This document shows, piece by piece, positions 1 to 10,168 of a DNA stretch of 64,000 bases. Below the pieces are notes generated by a model, which had not been told where the DNA came from, ran no database searches, and saw nothing but the letters and a program-made list of their open reading frames with translations. How positions within the stretch are numbered: position 1 is the first letter of the stretch; each line of letters begins with the position of its first letter. The DNA comes from Legionella sp. PC1000 (GTDB lineage Bacteria > Pseudomonadota > Gammaproteobacteria > Legionellales > Legionellaceae): NCBI RefSeq assembly GCF_014109805.1, contig NZ_CP059401.1:1-64000 (forward strand). The letters run 5' to 3'. The position numbers and the translations under genes were made by a program.

Positions 1-150
1 GCTGTTCGAAATGCTGTAAAAACAATTGAGCTCGGCGTGCTTGAGCGCCATGTTTTAAATTGTCTTAATGAGGTTGCTTGCCATGGCAGTCAGGAATCGC
101 GTCAGGAAAAAATGGATGAAATAATGGGCTTGCTTAAAAAATACGATTGA
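1..150 (+). CDS. csoR: CsoR-family copper-sensing repressor, C-terminal part
   Basis: This is the last 49 codons of the CsoR-type regulator; the complete copy is at 59968-60243. The fragment begins at a codon boundary (Ala-Val-Arg-Asn) and ends with TGA at 148-150. It carries the His and second Cys of the Cys-His-Cys metal site (RHVLNC). The P-type ATPase gene starts 5 bp downstream, so repressor and pump share an operon. Confidence 0.9.
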   Translation, partial: AVRNAVKTIELGVLERHVLNCLNEVACHGSQESRQEKMDEIMGLLKKYD

Positions 151-155
151 GGTGA

Positions 156-2357
156 ATGATGAGTACACATAACCACAAAACTGAGCACACCAAAGAGGAG
201 CACAGTTGTTGCGCTCATCAACATAAAAACCCTCCTGCGTCCAGTGTTGATAAAGAGACAGGAACTACAATGTATACCTGCCCAATGCATCCGCAAATCC
301 GTCAAGACAAACCCGGAACTTGTCCCATTTGCGGCATGGCGCTTGAACCTGAACAAGTGAGTTTAACAGAGCAAAAAAATCCTGAATATCAGGACATGTT
401 TTGGCGCTTCATTGTGGCATTTGTCGCCAGTATTCCCATTGTGATTTTAGCGATGGGTGAACGCTGGTTGAGCGCATCGATTCCAGTGCCTTTATCCTTA
501 TGGCTTCAAGCAATGCTTGCCACCGTGGTGGTTTGGGGTTGCGGCTGGCCATTCTTCGTTAGAGGTTGGCAATCGCTTCGATCACAACGATTGAATATGT
601 TTACTCTAATTGCCTTAGGTACGGGAATTGCCTGGGGGTATAGTTTAGTAGTAGTTATTTTCCCCCAATGGTTTCCCCTTCATTTGCAAGAAAATGGGAT
701 GATTCCGGTATATTTCGAAGCGGCAGCAGTCATTACGACTCTGGTGCTTTTAGGTCAAGTATTGGAGTTGAAGGCGCGAGAACGCACAGGAGATGCTATT
801 CGCGCGTTGCTTCATTTAAATCCTACAGTCGCTCATCGATTAAATGATCATGATAAAGATGAGGATATTACGCTTGATGAGGTGCGCGTAGGGGACAGAT
901 TACTAGTGCGTCCGGGCGAAAAAATCCCGGTTGATGGGGAGTTGATTCAGGGTCAAAGCGATGTCGATGAGTCCATGCTAACCGGTGAGCCTATGCCTGT
1001 TGCAAAAGAAATAGGCAATCACGTCATTGGCGGGACCCTCAATCAACAAGGAAGCTTCATTATAAAAGCCGCCCAGGTGGGCAAAGATACGTTACTTGCT
1101 CGTATTATTACCCAAGTCAGCGAAGCGCAACGCACTCAAGCTCCTATTCAACGGTTGGCTGATGCTGTTTCAGCCTGGTTTGTGCCATTGGTTTTAGGGA
1201 TTGCAGGGCTTTCGTTTCTCGTCTGGTTTTTAATAGGGCCTGAGCCTTCTTTAAGTTATGGACTAATTGCTGCTATTTCCGTACTGATTATTGCCTGCCC
1301 TTGTGCTTTGGGGCTTGCAACGCCTATGTCAATCATGGTGGGGATTGGTGAAGGCGCACGACGTGGTATCTTGATTAAAAACGCAGCTTCTTTAGAGCTA
1401 TTACGAAAAGTCGACACACTTGTTGTGGATAAAACAGGAACATTGACTCAAGGCCATCCAGCGTTAACCCAAATTATCCCAAGTATGAATTGGCAAGAAG
1501 ATGAACTGCTGCGTCTTGCGGCATCCCTTGAGCGTCATAGTGAACATCCACTGGCTAAAGCCTTACGTGATGAAGCGCTAAAACGCCAAATTAATTTGGA
1601 AGAGGCCACAGATTTTATTGCAGTCAGAGGTAAAGGCGCTCAAGCCAAAATCAATGATGCGATTATTGCCATTGGCAATGCCCATTGGTTGTCTGTTCCT
1701 GGTGATGAGATTCCTGATGCGGCATTAACAGCACAAAAAGAGGGAGCTACTGTGATTTATATGACGGTCAATAAACAATTAGCCGGTGTCTTTATGGTAG
1801 CCGACCCTATTAAAGAGTCGAGCCAACATGCGGTCGCCTCCTTAATAAAAAAGGGCATTCAAGTCATCATGCTCACCGGTGATAATGCCATGACAGCTAA
1901 AGCGGTAGCCCAACAAGTTGGTATTCAAGAAGTCATTGCTGAGGTGCTGCCCGATGAAAAGAGCAACGTAATTCGCAAGCTGCAACAAAAAGGACATGTG
2001 GTTGCCATGGTGGGGGACGGGGTTAATGATGCCATTGCGCTGGCAAAAGCCGACATTGGCATTGCGATGGGAACCGGTAGTGATGTGGCGATTGAAAGCG
2101 CTGGCATGACCTTATTATCAGGTGATTTAAGCAAACTTTTAGAAGCCTACGAATTATCGGTGCATACGGTACAAAATATTCATCAAAACCTCTTTTTTGC
2201 CTTTTTTTATAATGCACTGGGCGTGCCGGTCGCGGCAGGCGTTCTTTATCCACTTACAGGGTTGTTGCTTAACCCGATTATAGCCGGTACTGCCATGGCA
2301 CTCAGTTCCGTGTCAGTGATTGTCAATGCGTTGCGTTTACGTCATAAACTGTCATGA
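156..2357 (+). CDS. copA: Copper-exporting P1B-type ATPase with N-terminal heavy-metal-binding domain
   Basis: An inner-membrane pump that exports Cu(I) (possibly Ag(I)) from the cytoplasm using ATP. It has 733 residues. The first 25 are His- and Cys-rich (CCAHQHK). Residues 40-66 form the short heavy-metal-binding domain with C42 and a CPIC motif at 56-59, replacing the usual HMA (CxxC) domains. The transmembrane metal site CPC is at 381-383, the phosphorylated Asp is D425 in DKTGTLT, and the hinge motif GDGVND follows. ATG at 156 and 159 are both possible; the GAGG at 149-152 suits the second slightly better. It lies directly behind csoR and before the CusCBA genes. Copper specificity is inferred from CPC and from the neighbours. 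Confidence 0.92.
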   Translation: MMSTHNHKTEHTKEEHSCCAHQHKNPPASSVDKETGTTMYTCPMHPQIRQDKPGTCPICGMALEPEQVSLTEQKNPEYQDMFWRFIVAFVASIPIVILAMGERWLSASIPVPLSLWLQAMLATVVVWGCGWPFFVRGWQSLRSQRLNMFTLIALGTGIAWGYSLVVVIFPQWFPLHLQENGMIPVYFEAAAVITTLVLLGQVLELKARERTGDAIRALLHLNPTVAHRLNDHDKDEDITLDEVRVGDRLLVRPGEKIPVDGELIQGQSDVDESMLTGEPMPVAKEIGNHVIGGTLNQQGSFIIKAAQVGKDTLLARIITQVSEAQRTQAPIQRLADAVSAWFVPLVLGIAGLSFLVWFLIGPEPSLSYGLIAAISVLIIACPCALGLATPMSIMVGIGEGARRGILIKNAASLELLRKVDTLVVDKTGTLTQGHPALTQIIPSMNWQEDELLRLAASLERHSEHPLAKALRDEALKRQINLEEATDFIAVRGKGAQAKINDAIIAIGNAHWLSVPGDEIPDAALTAQKEGATVIYMTVNKQLAGVFMVADPIKESSQHAVASLIKKGIQVIMLTGDNAMTAKAVAQQVGIQEVIAEVLPDEKSNVIRKLQQKGHVVAMVGDGVNDAIALAKADIGIAMGTGSDVAIESAGMTLLSGDLSKLLEAYELSVHTVQNIHQNLFFAFFYNALGVPVAAGVLYPLTGLLLNPIIAGTAMALSSVSVIVNALRLRHKLS

Positions 2358-2401
2358 TAGAATAGCAATGAAGGGAATGTCATTTTAGGGATAGAGTATA
2401 C

Positions 2402-3712
2402 ATGATAAAACAGAATTGGGGATTCACGTGTTTTTTGATGGGTGTTATCGCGCTGATACCTCTCTTGGGGTATGCAAAGCCTCCTTTAGATCTTAAAGAG
2501 CTTACGCAGTTGGGTATTCAAAATAATAAGGATTTAAAGGCAGCACGTTTTGCCATTGCTATTGCCGAAGCACGTCTCACGCAGTCAGGGTTATGGTCTA
2601 ATCCTAGTTTGAATTTAAATAATAATGATGACAGGTTATTTAATAACGAAGGGGAGTATTCTCGCAGCATCAACTTTAACCAGGCCTTTCCCATTTCAGG
2701 CCGAATAGGCAGACAAAAAACGGTTGCACGTATTGATATTCTTCGCGCGCAGGCGGAAGTGTTTGAGGCGACACGCCAACTCAGTGCAAAAGTCGCCAAT
2801 GCGTTTTATACGGTGGTGGTTGCAGAAAATCGGATGCAACAACTTAATTATTTACAAGGTATTAATCAAGAATTAGTACGTGTCATTCATAATCGCTACC
2901 ATGCAGCTGAAATTTCTAAATTGGATGATAATTCAGCTCGCATCGAATACGCACGAATCAAACAAGAAAAACAACTATTAAAAAGCCAACTGATTAGCCA
3001 ATATGCGCTATTAAATCAACTTATTGGACGCGCACCTAATGCGTCGTTGCACGTTGAGAAAACGATTAGGATAGCGAAAGGTCTTCCTTCTTTAGGAAGT
3101 CTAATCAATCATGCACTCAATAATCGTCCTGACCGGCGAGGCTTATTACTCGCAGAACAGCGTGCATTGGCTGATAGGCGCTTGGCACAAGCAGAGCGCT
3201 TTGCGGATTGGAATTTAGGTGTTGGCGTACAGCAAGATAAAATTGTGGTAGAAGGTGCCCCACCCCAACAAGCCGACCGCACTTTAGGAGTTTCGTTATC
3301 GATTCCCCTGCCGATACTGAATCGTAATCAGGGACGAATTTTAGAGGCGGGCGCTACAGGTGCTCAGGCAATGATGGCCATTGATGCCTTAAATCTTGCT
3401 ATTGAAACTGAAGTCACCAGCAATTACGGTCAGCTAAATGCGCTTAAAATAAGTGTGGTACAAACGCAAGGAACCTCTCTTCGTTTAGGACTTGAGAATG
3501 TGACACTTGCCCGTGAAGCGTATCAAAATGGGCAAGTCTCTTTTCTTAATGTCTTACAGGTCCAACGGCAACAAAACGAGGTACAAATGGCGTATTTAAC
3601 GACCGTGGGGCAATATTTTCAATCGTATGTTGCCTTATGTACGGCTATTGGAGCACCGCATTCAAGCGAGTTGTGCTCTTATTTATCTTTCACTAAGGAC
3701 ACGACTAAATGA
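2402..3712 (+). CDS. cusC: TolC-family outer-membrane channel of metal efflux pump (CusC/CzcC/HelC-like)
   Basis: Outer-membrane exit duct of a tripartite heavy-metal pump. It has 436 residues, with an N-terminal signal peptide (hydrophobic stretch ending near GYAK) and two outer-membrane efflux domains rich in long helices, typical of TolC-family proteins. The stop codon overlaps the start of the membrane-fusion gene by ATGA at 3709-3712, showing translational coupling. The order channel-adaptor-RND pump matches czcCBA and the Legionella hel locus. A second reading of the same gene is at 62495-63805. Confidence 0.88.
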   Translation: MIKQNWGFTCFLMGVIALIPLLGYAKPPLDLKELTQLGIQNNKDLKAARFAIAIAEARLTQSGLWSNPSLNLNNNDDRLFNNEGEYSRSINFNQAFPISGRIGRQKTVARIDILRAQAEVFEATRQLSAKVANAFYTVVVAENRMQQLNYLQGINQELVRVIHNRYHAAEISKLDDNSARIEYARIKQEKQLLKSQLISQYALLNQLIGRAPNASLHVEKTIRIAKGLPSLGSLINHALNNRPDRRGLLLAEQRALADRRLAQAERFADWNLGVGVQQDKIVVEGAPPQQADRTLGVSLSIPLPILNRNQGRILEAGATGAQAMMAIDALNLAIETEVTSNYGQLNALKISVVQTQGTSLRLGLENVTLAREAYQNGQVSFLNVLQVQRQQNEVQMAYLTTVGQYFQSYVALCTAIGAPHSSELCSYLSFTKDTTK

Positions 3713-4680
3713 TTCATGGAACTCATAGTACCCGCCAAAGAGTGCGGTTAGTTTTTTTGCTGGGGATCCTTTTGCATTCATCACTTCTTATCGCGCATGG
3801 GGATGAAATTGAAGTAAATACCTCAGGCCCTGCACAGGCGGTTACATTAACACCTGAACAAACCACGATGCTGGGCATTGAAGTATCTGAAGCCACAGCG
3901 CGTCCAATGGCTGAGTTTTTGACGTTAAATGGTCAAATCCAATTGTTACCCAATGCTCAAGCCGATGTTAGCGTGCGTATTAGTGGTGCAGTGACTGATA
4001 TTGTTGCCAATCTAGGTGATACGGTAACCAAAGGACAAGTTGTAGCTACCGTGCAATCGCGTCTCGTTGGAGACCCTCCACCCAGTGTCGCGGTAAAAGC
4101 ACCCATTTCAGGTGTTATCGATGCACGCAACGTGAACTTAGGCCAAGCAGTAGAGCCTAATACCGTTTTGTTCCACATCAGTAACCGCGACCAATTGCTG
4201 GCCATTGCCCAAGTGTATGAAGAAGATTTAGGTAAGATTAAACGAGGACAAAACGTTAATGTCCATGTTTTAAGTTATCCAAATCGAATTTTTCCAGGCA
4301 AGGTTACGCTGATTGAGCCCAACTTAGATCCCTTAACACGCAGTGTGAATGTACAAATCAGTCTTGATAACAAAGAAGGGTTACTAAAGCCGGGCATGTT
4401 CATGCGTGCCAATGTGGTTTTGCGCTTTACAGAAGGTGCGCTCACGATACCTAATAATGCCGTACTTGAAATCGACAACGCCACCTTTGTGTTTGTAAAG
4501 AATGGCACCACCTATGACCGAACGGCGGTAAAGCTCGGGGGTCGTGATGATAAGTACACTGAAATTATAGAAGGCTTAGTGCCAGGGGATGCGGTTGTGA
4601 CTCAAGGAAACCGTGAATTATACACCTTATCCTTAAGCGGTGGTGGCAGCAAAAAAAACGGTGACAAGGAGTCTCACTAA
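3709..4680 (+). CDS. cusB: Periplasmic adaptor (membrane fusion) subunit, CusB/CzcB-like
   Basis: Links the inner-membrane RND pump to the outer-membrane channel. It has 323 residues, short for the family (about 380-500), and lacks an extra N-terminal metal-binding domain. It has a signal peptide (LLHSSLLIAHG), then paired lipoyl/barrel-sandwich segments (ISGAVTDIVANLGDTVTKGQ and KAPISGVIDARNVNLGQAV), a beta-barrel and a membrane-proximal domain. It overlaps cusC by 4 bp and its TAA overlaps the ATG of cusA (TAATG at 4678-4682). Confidence 0.88.
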   Translation: MIHGTHSTRQRVRLVFLLGILLHSSLLIAHGDEIEVNTSGPAQAVTLTPEQTTMLGIEVSEATARPMAEFLTLNGQIQLLPNAQADVSVRISGAVTDIVANLGDTVTKGQVVATVQSRLVGDPPPSVAVKAPISGVIDARNVNLGQAVEPNTVLFHISNRDQLLAIAQVYEEDLGKIKRGQNVNVHVLSYPNRIFPGKVTLIEPNLDPLTRSVNVQISLDNKEGLLKPGMFMRANVVLRFTEGALTIPNNAVLEIDNATFVFVKNGTTYDRTAVKLGGRDDKYTEIIEGLVPGDAVVTQGNRELYTLSLSGGGSKKNGDKESH

Positions 4681-7600
4681 TGTTTACTCGCTTAATTGCC
4701 TGGTCGTTACATAATCGTCTTTTGATTCTAGCCTTAACACTGGTTCTTTGTCTTTTAGGTGGTTACACCTTAAAACAAATGCCGGTGGATGTGTTTCCTG
4801 AATTTGCGCCACCGCAAGTAGTGGTACAAACCGAAGCGCCGGGCATGGCAACGCAAGATGTCGAAACGCTCATCACCTACCCTTTGGAAAGTGCCATTAA
4901 CGGCACTCCAGGGGTGGCTAGCGTGCGCTCAAAAACCTCTGTTGGTTTATCGACAATTACAGTGGTTTTTGATGATAGAACCGATATTTACCGTAACCGA
5001 CAACTGGTTAACGAGCGTATTCAACAAATGAGCAACAGACTTCCACCTGGGGTTAATCCCCCGGTGATGCTTCCTGTGACCTCAGCTGTGGGTTGGCTTG
5101 TTAAATACGCCTTAATCAGTGATACCGCAAGCCCAGAAACTTTGCGCACAATTTCGGATTGGACGATTAGGCCCAGGATTTTGGCCTTAGGTGGGGTTGC
5201 TTCAGTGGTATCACTGGGTGGTGAAGTGAAACAATACCAGGTGCGGTTAATTCCTGAACGCATGCTTGCCTATGGTGTAACCATTGAAGAAGTGCGCCAA
5301 GCATTAACCACCGCCAACCAAAATGTACCCGGTGCTTTCGTGCACCAGGCAGGAAGCGAGCTTGTGGTAGGAACGGTTGGTCGAATCCAATCCCTGGAGG
5401 ACATTAGAAAAACCGCGATTACAGTGCGAAAAGGAGTCCCCATTACCATCAATAACGTGGCAATCGTCGCCTTTGGTGGAGAAATTAAGCGTGGAGATGG
5501 CGCTTATAATACAAAGCCTGCGGTGATTGGCACGATTTCCAAAGCCTATGGTGCTGATACGGTGACAACTACTGCTAAAGTGGAGCAGGCTTTAAAGAAC
5601 ATCAAGCAAACACTGCCCGCGGGTGTTGCGCTTAAAACCGAAGTCTTTCGACAAGCCAATTTTATCGAGTCTGCGATTCATAATTTAACCCGCGCACTTT
5701 TGGAGGGCGCGATTATTGTTATCGCCGTACTGTTTTTGTTTTTGATGAATTGGCGCGCTTCGTTTATTACATTTCTTTCCATGCCGGTATCTTTTGTCAT
5801 TGGTTTATTGGTATTGCACTATTTTGGCATTGGCATTAACTCGATGACGCTAGGTGGGATGGCAATTGCCATTGGTGAGGTGGTGGATGATGGCATCATT
5901 ACCGTAGAAAATGTGGTGCATCGCTTAAGAGTGAACCGCCAAGAAATTAATCCACTACCTGCAATTGAAGTCGTTTTTGATGCCGTGCTTGAGATACGAA
6001 GTTCCGTTGTTTACGCCACCGTCATTATAAGCCTTGTTTTTTTACCGATTTTCTTTCTATCAGGTATTGCTGAGCGTATTTTTAGTCCCTTGGCCATTGC
6101 TTATATTGCTTCGGTATTGGGTTCGCTTGTGGTGTCCATTACTATGGTGCCGGCACTTTGTTATCTCTTATTGGTTCGAAGCCAAGAAAAAAAGGAAGAT
6201 GCTGAGGTGAGCTTGCATGCGTTGTCCCAACGCGAGCGTCATTATGGGGTTGAGCAAAAGACAGAACATAATGCTGAGTCTGAAACCCGTTTTGTCCGGT
6301 GGCTTAAGGGACATTTTTTAACTGCCTTACACTGGTCTTTGGCACATTTTAAAGCGGTAGTTGCGATGTCTCTGGCCGCATTTTTATTTGCGCTCGCTTT
6401 ACTTCCTTTTTTTGGTACTTCGTTTTTACCTGAATTTCATGAAGGAAATTTCATTGTAGCCATGAGTACCTTGCCTGGCACCTCCTTAGAGGAATCAATG
6501 CGCTTAGGTCAACAGGTGCAAAAAACCTTAATGCGTTATCCGCAAGTCATCTCAATTGCTCAGCGTGCCGGACGCAGTGAGTTGGATGAAGATGCACTAC
6601 CGCCTAATGTCAGTGAATTTGATTTGCGTCTTGATTTTAATAAAAACAAATTCATGCCCCCTGATGAACTGTTACGGCTCATTCGTGCAGATTTAGCCAA
6701 TATTCCCGGAGCCGTATTTAATGTGGGGCAATTTATTGCCCACCGCATGGACGAAGTGTTATCAGGAGTCCGGGCGCAGGTGGCAGTGAAGCTATTTGGT
6801 GATAATTTATCCACCTTAAATGAGTTAGGACAATCGTTAGAGGCTGTCTTAAAATCGGTTCCAGGGGTGGTCGATGTGAACAAAGAGCAGCAAATTAATG
6901 TACCGCAGGTCATTATTAAAATTGACCGTGAAAAAGCCGCACGGTACGGCGTGAATGTGGGGCAGATTTCTGAAGACGTGCAAGTGCTTTTAAATGGCGT
7001 GAGTGTTTCGAGTGTTTTAGAAGGCCAACGCACCTTTGATTTATATCTTCGTATGGATGAGCCGGGACGCGACAGCATTAAAGCCATTCAAAAAATGCTC
7101 ATTGATGCGCACGGACAAGCTGAAGCAAATTTAAGCCAAATTCCTTTGCGCGCGGTTACTGATATTAAAGTAGAACCACAACCTTTTGCGATTAATCGGG
7201 AAAATGTGCAGCGGCTATTAGTTATTGGTTTTAACGTGCAAGGACGTGATTTAGGCAGTGTGATTGCCGATGTTGAACAAGAGGTGCAAGAGAAGATTAA
7301 ACTGCCTGCGGGATACTTCATTCAATACGGCGGTCAATTTGAAAGTCAACAGCAGGCATCCAAAGTGATTCTTACCTTTGGCGCTTTAGTTATTTTTATT
7401 ATGCTTATTTTGCTGCATAAAGCCTTCGGTACCTTTAGAGAAGCCTTATTGGTGATGTTTAATTTACCCTTAGCATTAATTGGCGGAGTCATATCTCTCT
7501 TTATCGCCAGTGGCGAGATGAGTGTGGCCGCCATGATTGGTTTTATTACCTTATTTGGGATTGCAGCGCGAAATGGGATTATTTTGGTTAGCCATTACAA

Positions 7601-7895
7601 TCAATTGCGTTTGCAGGGAAAAACACGCGAGCAAGTGGTTATTGATGGTACGCTTGATAGATTAGTGCCAGTGTTGATGACCGCCGCCACCGCAGCACTG
7701 GGGCTTTTCCCCCTGCTTTGGGGCTCACCTGCCGGTAAAGAATTGGAGCGTCCTTTAGCCCAGGTGCTGTTAGGCGGGTTATTAACATCAACCGTACTTA
7801 ATATGTTTGTAGTCCCGACCGTCTATAACGCCATTGAACAATGGCGAGAAAAACGAATCGCTTTAAAGGATAATCAACTAGGAGAAACACCATGA
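4680..7895 (+). CDS. cusA: Heavy-metal RND efflux pump, CusA/CzcA/HelA family
   Basis: Inner-membrane proton-driven pump that moves metal from periplasm or membrane to the outside through CusB and CusC. It has 1071 residues, the full family length, with 12 predicted membrane segments and two large periplasmic loops. The heavy-metal RND signature AIGEVVDDGIITVENVV in TM4 near residue 400 carries the proton-relay acids. The Pro-rich N-terminus (MPVDVFPEFAPPQVVVQ) is typical. Copper is inferred from the operon; CzcA-type Co/Zn/Cd transport is the alternative. The stop overlaps the next start (ATGA at 7892-7895). Confidence 0.9.
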   Translation: MFTRLIAWSLHNRLLILALTLVLCLLGGYTLKQMPVDVFPEFAPPQVVVQTEAPGMATQDVETLITYPLESAINGTPGVASVRSKTSVGLSTITVVFDDRTDIYRNRQLVNERIQQMSNRLPPGVNPPVMLPVTSAVGWLVKYALISDTASPETLRTISDWTIRPRILALGGVASVVSLGGEVKQYQVRLIPERMLAYGVTIEEVRQALTTANQNVPGAFVHQAGSELVVGTVGRIQSLEDIRKTAITVRKGVPITINNVAIVAFGGEIKRGDGAYNTKPAVIGTISKAYGADTVTTTAKVEQALKNIKQTLPAGVALKTEVFRQANFIESAIHNLTRALLEGAIIVIAVLFLFLMNWRASFITFLSMPVSFVIGLLVLHYFGIGINSMTLGGMAIAIGEVVDDGIITVENVVHRLRVNRQEINPLPAIEVVFDAVLEIRSSVVYATVIISLVFLPIFFLSGIAERIFSPLAIAYIASVLGSLVVSITMVPALCYLLLVRSQEKKEDAEVSLHALSQRERHYGVEQKTEHNAESETRFVRWLKGHFLTALHWSLAHFKAVVAMSLAAFLFALALLPFFGTSFLPEFHEGNFIVAMSTLPGTSLEESMRLGQQVQKTLMRYPQVISIAQRAGRSELDEDALPPNVSEFDLRLDFNKNKFMPPDELLRLIRADLANIPGAVFNVGQFIAHRMDEVLSGVRAQVAVKLFGDNLSTLNELGQSLEAVLKSVPGVVDVNKEQQINVPQVIIKIDREKAARYGVNVGQISEDVQVLLNGVSVSSVLEGQRTFDLYLRMDEPGRDSIKAIQKMLIDAHGQAEANLSQIPLRAVTDIKVEPQPFAINRENVQRLLVIGFNVQGRDLGSVIADVEQEVQEKIKLPAGYFIQYGGQFESQQQASKVILTFGALVIFIMLILLHKAFGTFREALLVMFNLPLALIGGVISLFIASGEMSVAAMIGFITLFGIAARNGIILVSHYNQLRLQGKTREQVVIDGTLDRLVPVLMTAATAALGLFPLLWGSPAGKELERPLAQVLLGGLLTSTVLNMFVVPTVYNAIEQWREKRIALKDNQLGETP

Positions 7896-8341
7896 AAACA
7901 CAGCAATGCAATAAAAAATCGGTATGGCTTAGTTTAATCATGAGCCTTTTTATTTGGACAATGCCTTTGGGACTCTTTGCCAATACTGCTGAAGTTTCTA
8001 AAGTAGCTATTCCTTCCACAATACCTGAGATTTGGAAGGCTATTGATGCACAGGCTGCATCCATTACTCAATCATTAAAAGAAAACCAGTTAACCTCCAT
8101 TCATGAGCATGCGTTTGCCATTCGCGATTTAGTCAACGCACTACCCCCTTTAAGTATGGACTTATCCGATGAGCAGAAAAAATCATTACAAAGTAATTTA
8201 AACTTTGTTGCGCAGTTGGCTACACGCCTTGATAAAACGGGAGATGCCAACGATAAAGAGGGGACTCAGGCGAATTGGGATAAATTGGAAAAAATATTAA
8301 CGCAATTACGCGCGCTTTATCAAACCTCACAGTCTAATTAA
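7892..8341 (+). CDS. Periplasmic helical protein of the copper operon, function unknown
   Basis: 149 residues with a clear Sec signal peptide (hydrophobic LSLIMSLFIWTMPLGLFA, cleavage near LFAN). The mature part is predicted all-helical, about four helices, and has no Cys, one His pair region (SIHEHAF) and many Leu/Ala heptads. AGGAGAAACACC before the ATG is a strong ribosome-binding site, and the gene overlaps cusA by 4 bp. The position between pump and oxidase suggests a periplasmic accessory role in copper handling; I do not recognise a named family. Confidence 0.75.
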   Translation: MKTQQCNKKSVWLSLIMSLFIWTMPLGLFANTAEVSKVAIPSTIPEIWKAIDAQAASITQSLKENQLTSIHEHAFAIRDLVNALPPLSMDLSDEQKKSLQSNLNFVAQLATRLDKTGDANDKEGTQANWDKLEKILTQLRALYQTSQSN

Positions 8342-8352
8342 GGATTACATTG

Positions 8353-9804
8353 ATGAAATTGTTTTATTGCGTTCATGGAGTACTATTAAGTACGCTGTTT
8401 TTAGGACAAGCTCTTGCAAATCAAGAGCTTGTTTCTCGTAAAACGACTGATCCTACAGTATTATTGATTAAAAAGTTCCAAACCGAAGTGGATGGTAAAC
8501 CAGCTGAGTTGTTCCGCATCGAACAGCCCGATGGGGCATGGGGATATAAGGGGGTCAAAGGTCAAGTATTTGATGCGATTGTAAAAAATCAAACGGATAA
8601 GCCCACCGTCTTACATTGGCATGGTCTTATTGTTCCTAATGATCAAGATGGGGTACCTTATGTGACGCAAGCACCTATTCCCCCAGGCGGCGAGTATCAT
8701 TATCATTTCTTACTTAAACAGTCTGGGACTTATTGGATGCATTCGCATCATGATTTACAAGTACAGCAATTTTTATCAGCCCCTTTGATTATTGCTGATC
8801 CAAACGATAAGGTGAGTGATAAAGAGGTTACTTTATTTATCGGAGATTTTAGTTTTAAAAAACCAGAAGTGATTCTAAGTGAGTTAAAAAAAGGGCAAAT
8901 GACCCACATGCATCATGGCAGTGGGATGTCTTCTATGCCTATGGATAATGCGGCACCTGATTTAAATGATGTCAATTATGATGCTTTTCTCACCAATTAT
9001 AAAACTTTAAAAAATCCTCAAATCGTTCCCGTTCATCCAGGAGATACTGTTCGATTACGTTTCATTGCGGGTTCTGCAATGTCCAATTTTTTTATAAATA
9101 CAGGTATTTTGAAAGGAGAGGCAATCGCACTCGATGGCCAATCGATTCAACCGGTACAATCCGAGCAATTTCAACTGGCTGTGGGACAACGACTTGATGT
9201 CCTGGTGACTATTCCCCAGGGTGAAGCAGCATATCCTATTCTTGCTCAAGGCGAGGGGACGCAGATGCAAACGGGTTTAATACTCGCAACGCCTAAAGCG
9301 ATTATTCCTAAACTTAATGAAAAAAATTCAAGTAAAGCAGGGGCTTTAAATTATGATCAGGAGTTTCAATTTAAAGCATTAAACCCACTGCCTGATAAAA
9401 CACCAGGCCAAATCTTAACCGTTAATCTAGAAGGCGATATGATGCGCTATGAATGGACTATTAATAACCAAAAGTGGCCAGACATCAAACCTTTAATCGT
9501 TGATGGAAATAAACGCGTTGAAATGGTCTTTAACAATAAAACGACCATGGCTCATCCTATGCATTTGCATGGTCATGTATTTGAAGTAACCGAGATTGAT
9601 GGTAAAAAAATAAAGAATGGCTTGTTGCACGATACGGTCATCGTGTTGCCAAAATCAACAGTGAACATTCAATTCGATACCGATAATCCTGGTAATTGGA
9701 TGATGCATTGCCATATGCTGTATCATCAAGAAACGGGCATGATGACCCTAGTGAGTTATCGCGATTTTAAATTGCCAAAATTAATGATGCACCATTCGTT
9801 GTAA
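8353..9804 (+). CDS. Multicopper oxidase (cuprous oxidase type)
   Basis: Periplasmic enzyme that likely oxidises Cu(I) to the less toxic Cu(II). About 483 residues with a signal peptide (STLFLGQALA). The four copper-binding clusters are present: HWHGL, HSHHD, HPMHLHGH and HCHMLYHQETGMM, the last supplying the type-1 copper Cys, His and Met. A Met/His-rich stretch (MTHMHHGSGMSSMPM) resembles the Met-rich loops of CueO and CopA/PcoA. ATG at 8353 after AAGGATTACATTG is preferred to the TTG one codon earlier. It is the last gene of the copper operon. Confidence 0.92.
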   Translation: MKLFYCVHGVLLSTLFLGQALANQELVSRKTTDPTVLLIKKFQTEVDGKPAELFRIEQPDGAWGYKGVKGQVFDAIVKNQTDKPTVLHWHGLIVPNDQDGVPYVTQAPIPPGGEYHYHFLLKQSGTYWMHSHHDLQVQQFLSAPLIIADPNDKVSDKEVTLFIGDFSFKKPEVILSELKKGQMTHMHHGSGMSSMPMDNAAPDLNDVNYDAFLTNYKTLKNPQIVPVHPGDTVRLRFIAGSAMSNFFINTGILKGEAIALDGQSIQPVQSEQFQLAVGQRLDVLVTIPQGEAAYPILAQGEGTQMQTGLILATPKAIIPKLNEKNSSKAGALNYDQEFQFKALNPLPDKTPGQILTVNLEGDMMRYEWTINNQKWPDIKPLIVDGNKRVEMVFNNKTTMAHPMHLHGHVFEVTEIDGKKIKNGLLHDTVIVLPKSTVNIQFDTDNPGNWMMHCHMLYHQETGMMTLVSYRDFKLPKLMMHHSL

Positions 9805-9832
9805 GCTCCATTACAGTATCTGCAAGGAGCTT
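9803..9832. terminator. Candidate bidirectional hairpin between convergent copper genes
   Basis: AAGCTCC (9803-9809) pairs with GGAGCTT (9826-9832) around a 16-nt loop between the oxidase (+) and the cysteine-rich protein (-). There is no clear U-run, so this is weak. Confidence 0.35.
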
Positions 9833-9837
9833 GAACA

Positions 9838-10167
9838 TTAAGCCATTTTTTCGCATTCTTCAGCACATTGATAACATGCATCGGCACATCGCTTGCAGTG
9901 TTCCATGTGCTGATGCTTACTGCATTCATCGCCGCAAGCACGGCAAATTTTAGCACATAATCCACAAATTTCTTTAGCAAAGGATGAACCCCTGGCCATC
10001 ATCTCTGCTGCAAGGGCGCAGATTGCTGCACAATCACGATCCAATGTAATACAACAGGCTAGGTCTTTACGGTTGTCATCTTCGCTGCAAGCCGTTGCGC
10101 AATGCTCACATTCAGCTACACATTTTTGGCAGGCTTTAATACAGGCCTCATACTGTTGGTGGGACAT
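9838..10167 (-). CDS. Four-helix-bundle copper storage protein (Csp / DUF326 family)
   Basis: 109 residues with 20 cysteines arranged mostly as CxxxC or CxxC in four amphipathic helices, the pattern of Csp proteins that hold many Cu(I) ions in a helix-bundle core. There is no signal peptide, so it should be cytosolic (Csp3-like). The ATG at 10167 is chosen because AAAGGAG sits 6 bp before it. The start overlaps the end of the DUF305 gene at 10169 closely, so the two are one unit facing the main copper operon. Confidence 0.87.
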   Translation of the reverse strand: MSHQQYEACIKACQKCVAECEHCATACSEDDNRKDLACCITLDRDCAAICALAAEMMARGSSFAKEICGLCAKICRACGDECSKHQHMEHCKRCADACYQCAEECEKMA

Positions 10168-10168
10168 G

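Larger units (their letters stand above)
1..3907. repeat. Terminal redundancy, copy 1 (circular overlap)
   Basis: Bases 1-3907 recur at 60094-64000, an offset of 60,093 that holds for every gene boundary I compared (ATPase 156/60249, CusC 2402/62495). The copy starts at codon 43 of the csoR gene and ends inside cusB, so neither edge is a gene, insertion-sequence or inverted-repeat boundary. This is what a circular molecule of 60,093 bp looks like when read past its starting point. A true 3.9-kb tandem duplication would not be expected to end exactly at the window edge. Confidence 0.93.

Noticed and set aside
102..356. 84-codon minus-strand frame over csoR/copA
   Set aside because: Antisense to two clear genes; repeated identically at 60195-60449 only because of the circular overlap.
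6560..7087. 175-codon open frame antisense to cusA
   Set aside because: Shadow of a conserved RND gene; composition rich in Ser/Arg/Thr without domain features, no ribosome site.
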